Source of the DNA: Bolinopsis microptera
Lineage: Eukaryota; Ctenophora; Tentaculata; Lobata; Bolinopsidae
DNA: 64,000 nt
NCBI RefSeq assembly: GCF_026151205.1
Contig: NC_087081.1
Span: 62,001-126,000 of the forward strand
Direction of reading: 5' to 3'
The translations under genes were made by a program, and so were the position numbers. Position 1 is the first letter of the stretch. The number at the start of each line of letters is the position of its first letter. Below, one piece after another: positions 57,701-64,000 of this stretch. The notes under the pieces are model-generated. The model ran no database searches. It saw only the letters and a list, made by a program, of their open reading frames with translations, and was not told where the DNA came from.

Positions 57701-60700
57701 AAAAAACCCCTTAAAAAAAATTTTTTTTTTTTAAAAATTTTTTGGGTTTAAAATTTTTTCCGGTTGATTGGACCCCCCGGGGGTTTTTTTTTTAAAAAAA
57801 GGGGGAAAAAATTAAAAAAAAGGGTTTTTTTCCCCGGTGTTTTTTTTAAAAAAAAAAAAAAATAAGGGAAAAAAAATTTTTTAAAAAAAAAATTTTTTAA
57901 AAAAAAATTTTTTTTTGGGGGGGGGAAAAAAAGGGGGGAAAAAGGGGGGTTTGGGTTAAAATTTTTTAAAAAATTTTTTGGGGAAAAAAACCAGGTTTCC
58001 TTAAAAAAAATTTTTTTTGGGGGGGAAAAAAGAAAAAAAAAAAAAAAAATTTTTTTTTCCCCCCAAAAAAAAAAACCAATTTTTTAAAAAAAGGGGGGGG
58101 TTCCCCCTTTTTTTTGGGGGGTTTTTTGGGGGTTTTTTTTTTTTCCCCGGGCCCAAAAAAAAAAAAAAAATTTTTTTAAAAACCCTTAAAGGGTAAAAAA
58201 ATTTTTTTAAAAAAAAAAAAAAAATTTTTTTTCCCCGGGGGTTTTTTTTTTTTTTTAAAACCCCCGGGGGTTGGGGGGAAAATTTTTTTAAAAAAAATTT
58301 TTTAAAAAAAAAGGGAAAAAAAACCCCCCGGGGGGGGGGGGTTTTTTTTTCCCCCCAAAAAAGGGGGACCCGGAAAAAAAAACCGGTTTAAAAAAATTTT
58401 TTAGGGTTTTCCCGGGGGGAAAAAAAAATTTTTTGGGGGGTTTTTCCCCTTTTTAAAAATTTTTTTTTAACCTCTTTTTGGAAAAAAAAATTTTTTTAAA
58501 AAATTTTTGGTTTTTTTTGGGGGGGGTTTTTTTTTTTTTGGGGTTTTTTCCCCTTAAAAAAACCCTTTCTTTATTTGGGGGGCCCCCCTTTTCCCAAAAA
58601 AAATTTTTTGGGGGAAACCCCCCCAAATTTTTTTTCCCTTTTAAAACCCCAAGGGGGTTTTAAAAAAATTTTTTTTCCCCTTTCCCCAAAAAAAAAATTT
58701 TTTTTTGGGGGGAATTTTTTTTTTTTAAAAAATTTTTTAAAACCCGGTTAAAATTTCCCCGGGATCCCCCAAAACCCTTGAAAAGGGGGGGAAAATTTTT
58801 TTCGGTTTTTTAAAAAAAGGTTTTTTTTTTTTTAAAATTTTTTTTTTTTTTTTTCCCCCCCCCCAAATTTTTTTTTGGGGGGAAAAAAATTTTGGGGTTC
58901 CCAAAAAAAAAATTTTTAAAAAACCCAAACCCCAAAAAAATTTTTTTTTTTCCCCCTTTTTTTTAAATTTCCCCCCCCCCCCAAAAAAACCCCCCCCCCT
59001 TTCCCCTTTTTTTAAAAAACCCCCCTTTTAACCCCCCCCCTTTTTAAAAAAAAATTTTTCCCTTCCCCCCCCCCCCCTTTTCCCCCCCCCCCCCCTTTTT
59101 TTTTTTTTTTTTAAAAAAAAAAATTTAAAAAACCCCCCTTTTTTTAAAAAAAACCCCCCCCCAACCCCCCCCTTTCCCCCCCCCCCTTTCCCCCTTCCCC
59201 TTTTTCCCCCCCCCCCTTTTTCCCCCCCCAAAAACCCTTTTTTTCCCCCCCCCCCAAAAAAACCCCCCCCCCCCCCCCTTTTTCCCCCCTTTAAAAAAAA
59301 CCCCCCTTTTTCCCCCCCCCCCCCCCAAATTCCCCCCCCCTTTTTCCCCCCCCTTCCCCCTTTTTTTTTAATTCCCCCCAAATTAAAAACCCAAAAATTT
59401 TCCCCCCAACCCCCCCAAAAAAACCCCCCCTTTCCCCCCCCCAAAAACCCCCCCCCTTTTTTCCCCCCCCCCCCTTTTTTTAAAACCTAACCAAATTTTC
59501 CCCCCCCCCTTTTTTAAACCCCCTTTTTTCCAAAAATTTTTTTTTAAAAAAATAACCCCCCCCCCTTTTTAAAATTTTTTTTTTAAAAAAATTCCCCCAA
59601 ATTTCCCCCCCGGGTTAAAAAAATTTTTTTAAAATTTAAAATTTTTTGGCCCCCCCCAAGGGAAAAATCCCAAATTAAAATTTAAAAAAAAAATTTTTTT
59701 TTTTTGGGGGTTTTTTTACCTTTTTTTTTTTTCCCAAATTTAAAAAAATTTTTTTAAAAAATTTTTTTAAAAAAAAAAGGGGGAAAGTTTTTTTTTTTTT
59801 TGGGGGGGGTTTTAAAGGGGGGAAAAAATTTTTAAAAATTTTAAAAAAAATTTTTTTTTTGGCCCTTTTTTTGGCCCCCCTTTTTTTTCCCCCCCCCCCA
59901 AAAAAAAAAAAACCCCCTTTTTGGTTCTTTCAGAAATTTTTTTTTTAAAAAACCCAAAAAAATTTTTAAAACATTTGATAAACCCAAAATTAAAAAAAAA
60001 AAATTTTTTTGGCCCCGGAAAAATTTTGGGGCCCCCAAACCCGTTCCCTTTTTTGGGGCCCCAAAAAAAATTTTTTTTTCCCGGGGGGTTTTTAAAAGGT
60101 TTTTGGGGTTTTTTTTTAAAAAAATTTGGGGGGTTTTTTTTTTGGGATTTTTGGGAAAAAAAAATTTTTTTTTTTGGGGGGGTTTTTTCCCAAAAAAAAA
60201 AAGGGGGGGGGGAAAAAAATTTTTTTAATTTTTTTTTGGGGGGGAAAAATTTTTTTTTTTGGGGTTTTTTTTTTTTAAGGCCCGGGGTTTTTTCCCCTTT
60301 TTTTTTTTGGGAAAAAAATTTTAAAATTTTTTGGGGGTTTGGGGCCTTTTTTTTTGGGGGGGTTTTTTGGGGTTTTTTTCTTTGGGGGTTTTTCGGGGTT
60401 TTTTTCCCTTTTTCCCTTTTTGGGAATTTTTTTTTGGTTCCCAAATTTTTTAAGGGTTTTTTTTTTTTAAAAAATTTAAGGGGGGGGTTTTTTGGGGTTT
60501 TTTTTTTTTTTTTTTTTCCCCCCTTTTGGGTTTTTTTTTTAAATTTTTTTTTTTTTTGGGCCCGGGTTTTTTTTTTTTTCCCCCCCCCCCCGGGGGGGGG
60601 GTTTTTTTTTGGGCCCTTTTGGTTTTTTTTAAAAAATTTTGGGAATTTTTTTTTTTTTTGGGGGGGTTTTTAATTTTTTTTCCCCCCCCCCGGGGGGGAA

Positions 60701-61551
60701 AATTTTGGGGGGGTTTTTTTCCTTTTTGGACTTTTTTTTTTCCCGGGGGGGGTTTTTTTTTTGGGCCCTTTTTTTTTGGGGGTTTTTTTTTTAAAAAAAC
60801 CGGGGGGAAAAATTTTTGGGGTTTTTTTTTTGGGGGGTTTTGAAGGGGGGGAATTTTTTAAGGGCCCGGGGGGTTTTGGGCCCAAGGGTTTTTTTTTTTT
60901 TTTTGGGGGGAAAAAAATTTGGGGGGGTTTTTTTTTGGGGGGGGGCCCCCGGGGAAAATTTTTGGGGGGTTTTTTTGGGTTTTTTAAAATTTTTTTCCCC
61001 TTTTTTTTTTTTTGGGGTTTTTTTTAAAAAAAAATTTTTTTTTTAAAAATTTTTTAAATTTTTTTTTTTTTAAAGGTTTAAATTTTTTTTTTTTTTAAGG
61101 AGGTTTTTTTTTTTAAAATTTTTTTTTTTTTTTTTTTCCCTTTTAAACCCCCTTTTAAATTTTTTTTTTTTTTTTTTCCGGGGGGTTTTTTTTTTTGGGG
61201 GGGTTTTCCCCAAAATTTTTTTTTTTTTTTTTTTTTTTAATTTTTAAATTTAAGTTTTAAAAAAAAATTTTTTTTTTTAAAAAAACCCTTTTTTTTAAGG
61301 GGGGTTTTTGGGGGGGGGTTTTTTTTTTGGGGTTTTTTTTTTTAAAAAATTTTTTTTTAAAAAGGGAAATTTTTTTTATTTTGGGGTTGGTTTTTTTTTA
61401 AAGGGGGAAAGGTTTTTTTTTTTGGGTTTTTTTTTTTTGGGGTTTTTTTTAAAGGGTTTTTTTTTCCCGGTTCTTTTTTTTCCCCTTTTTTTGGGATTTT
61501 TTTTTTTTGGGGTTGGGGGTTTTTGGGGGGGGGGTTTTGGATTTTTGGGGG

Positions 61552-61583
<32 letters not shown>

Positions 61584-64000
61584 TTTTGGAAAATTTTTTT
61601 TTTTCCCCCTTTTTTTTAGGGGTTTTTTTTAATTTTTTTTTTTTTTTTTTTTGGGGGAAATTTTGGTTTTTTTTGTTTTTTTTTTTTTTTTTTTTTTTAA
61701 AAAAAAAAGGGTTTTTGGTTTTTTTTTTTGGGGTTTTTTAAGGAAAAAAAAATTTTTTTTTTTTTCCCCAAAAAAAAAATTTTTTTTTTTTTTCCCTTTT
61801 TTTTTTGGGGCCCCGGGGGTTTTTTTAAAATTTTTTATTTTAGGTTTTTAAAAAAAAAAAAATTTTTTTTTTTTTTTTTTTTGGGGGTTTTAAAATTTTT
61901 TTTAAAAAATTTTTTTTTTTTTTTTTAATTTTTTTGTTTTTTAAAGGTTTTTTTTTTTAAAAATTTTTTTAAATTTTTTAAAACCCCCTTTTTAAAAAAA
62001 AAGGGTTTTAAAAAAAAACCCCCCCTTTTTTTTTTAAAAAAAAAATTTCCCCCTTTTAAATTTTTTTTTTTTTTTAAAAATTAAAAAAAAAAAAAATTTT
62101 TTAAAATTGGGGGGGTTTTTTTTTTTTTAAAAAAAAACCCAAAAAATTTTTTTTTTAAAAAGGTCTTTTTGGGGGCCCAGAAAAATTTTTTTTGGCCTTT
62201 TAAATTTTTTCCCCCAAAAAACCCGGGGGCCTTTGGGGAAAAAAAAATTTTTTTTTTTTAAAAAAAAAAACCCCCCCCTTTTCCCCCCCCCCCCCAAAAT
62301 TTTCCCCTTTTTCCCTTTTTAAAAAAATTTGGGGGGCCCCCCAAAAACGGGGGGGAAAAAATTTTTAAATTTTTTTTTAAATTTTAAAATTTTTTAAAAA
62401 AATTTTTTTAAAAAAGGGTAAAAAAGGAAAAAGGGAACCGGGGCCCCTTTTCCCAAACCCCCCCCCCCCTTTTTTAAACCCCCGGGGAAAAAACCTTTTG
62501 GGTTTGGGTTTTTTTGGGGGAAAAATTTTAAAATTATTTTTTTTTTAAAAAAAACCCCAAAAAAAAGGGGAAAAAACGGGGGGGCCTTTTTTAAAAAATT
62601 TTTAAAACCCCGGGGAAAATTTTTAAAAAATTTTTTTTTTTTTTTTTGGGGGGTTTTTTAAAACCCAAACCCTTTCCCCCCCGGGGGGGTGGTAAATTTT
62701 TTTTTTTTTTTTTTCCCCTAAAAAAAAAAAAAAGGGGGGCCCTTTTTAAAATTTAATTTTCCCCCCACCCCGGGGGGGGCCCCCCAAATTATTTTTTTTT
62801 TTTTTCCCCCCCCAAAAACAAAAAAAATTTTTTAAAAAAAAACCAAAAAAAATTTTTAAAAATTTTTTCCTTTTTTGGGGTTTTGGGGGGGCCCCAAAAA
62901 AATTTTAATTTTTTTAAAACCCCCTTTAAAAAAATCAACCCCCCCCTTTAAAAAATTTTTGGGGTTTTTTTTCCCCAAAAAAAATTCTTTTTTAAAATTT
63001 TAAAAACCCCTTCTTTTTTTTAAAAAAAAAAAACCCCCCCCAAAGGGTTTTTTTTTTCCCCCAAAAAAATTTTTTAAATTTTTCCCCCAAAAAAAACCCT
63101 TTCAAAAAAATTTTCCCCCCCTTTTTTTTAAAAAAAAAATTTTTTTAAAGTTAACCCCCCCCTTTTAAAAACCCCTTTTCCCCCCCTTTTTTTTTTTTTA
63201 AAAATTAAAAAACCCCCCCCCCCTTTTTTAAAAAAAAAAATTTTTTTAACCGCCCCAAAAACCCCCCCCCAAAAAATTTTTTCCCCCCTTTTAAAACCCC
63301 CCCTTTTTAATTAAAAAAATTTTTCCCCAAAAACCCCCCAAAATTGCCCCCCCCCCTTTTTTTTTTAAAACCCCCTTTTTTCCCCCCCCCCAAATCCCCA
63401 AAAACCCCCCAAAACCCCTTTTAAAAATTTTTTTTTTCCCCTTTTTTCCCTTTTTTACACCTTTTTTATTTTTTAAAAAAAATTTTCCCCCAAAAAAAAT
63501 TTTTAAAAAAAAAAGGGGCCAAAACTTTTTTAAAAAAAACCCCTTTGGCCCCAAAAAAAAAGGGAAAAAAATTTTTTTTTTTCCCCCCCAAACCCAAAAA
63601 CCCCCAAACCCCCCCCCCAAAAATTTTTTTTTTTTTTAAAAATTTTTTTTAAAAAGGTTTTAAAAATTTTCCCTTTTTTAAAAAAAATTTTTTTTTATTT
63701 TTCCCCCCCCCCTTTTTTTTTTTTTTTTAAAAAATTTTGGGGGAAAAAATTTTAACCCTTTTAAAACCCCCCCCCCCCCCCCAAAAAAAAAGGGGAAAAA
63801 AAACCCCCTTTTTTTGGGGCCCCAAACCAAATTTTTTTTTTCCCCAAAAATTTTTGGAAAAACCCTTTTTTTGGGGAAAAAATTTTTAAAAATTTTTAAA
63901 AACCCCCCAAAAAAATTTTTTAAAAAAAATTTTTAAAAAAATTTTTTTTTTAAAAATTTTTTAAAAAAAAAAAATTTTTCCCCCCCGGGTTTTTTCCCTT
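54725..64000. other. Non-biological homopolymer noise (assembly artefact)
   Basis: From the middle of the last visible exon of gene D the sequence becomes almost entirely homopolymer runs of two to about thirty bases (TTTTTT AAAAAA GGGG CCC), with very few isolated single bases. Even collapsed to single bases, it is a low-complexity alternation. Composition drifts: T/A/G-rich to about 57 kb, C/T/A-rich near 58.9-59.6 kb, G/T-rich near 60-61 kb. All open frames encode runs of F, G, K and P. This is what failed base calling or a bad run-length expansion looks like, so nothing in it should be annotated. Confidence 0.95.

Noticed and set aside
54885-63620. Many F/G/K/P-rich open frames
   Set aside because: They lie wholly in homopolymer-run noise; no codon structure or biological complexity is present.

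Overview
This is eukaryotic, almost certainly animal, genomic DNA. It is AT-rich and carries spliced genes with GT..AG introns. Coding islands are small and sit in a sea of nested, palindromic transposable elements, with one long non-LTR retrotransposon. The retrotransposon type (CR1/L2-like, with a zinc-binding ORF1 and a TTA-repeat 3' tail), the abundance of foldback elements and MITEs, and the ZC3H13-like and SCHIP1-like proteins suggest a marine invertebrate. A cnidarian or other early-branching animal is plausible, but the sequence alone does not settle it.

Layout. 1-15,100 has no credible host gene. It holds dispersed repeats, a 330/344-bp satellite array (about 4,043-9,745) interrupted by a TA-flanked mariner-like MITE, a minus-strand reverse-transcriptase pseudogene (about 9,860-10,235), diverged arms of a roughly 10-kb inverted structure, and a 2.5-kb foldback element made of short perfect palindromes (12,400-14,900). 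15,180-18,150 is another inverted-repeat element, filled with an iterated TGTGACA motif.

Genes, all on the + strand. Gene A (18,391-25,902, 4 exons, 187 aa) is unrecognised; its second intron holds a 4.3-kb insertion with a 2.3-kb polypyrimidine tract. Gene B (27,448-37,664, 8 exons, 448 aa) is an RD/RE-rich protein whose C-terminal half resembles ZC3H13 (m6A-writer complex); its introns host a nearly intact 4.6-kb LINE, a 734-bp near-perfect palindrome, a 1-kb foldback next to a splice donor, and a MITE. Gene C (42,041-46,179, 8 exons, 787 aa) has about 38 copies of an acidic octapeptide and a SCHIP1-like C-terminal coiled coil. Gene D (46,905 to about 54,724, nine visible exons) is a nine-finger C2H2 zinc-finger protein. 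Its last exon runs into sequence that is not credible biology.

Two large foldback elements of one family (38,605-41,790 with an 8-bp target duplication; 48,935-53,503 inside gene D) carry different nested insertions, each with its own target duplication. The order of events can therefore be read off the sequence. 54,725-64,000 is homopolymer-run noise (an assembly or base-calling artefact) and carries no annotation.

Exon models were built by hand. In every gene the splice phases join in frame across all introns, and in gene D several zinc fingers are completed only by splicing, which strongly supports the models.
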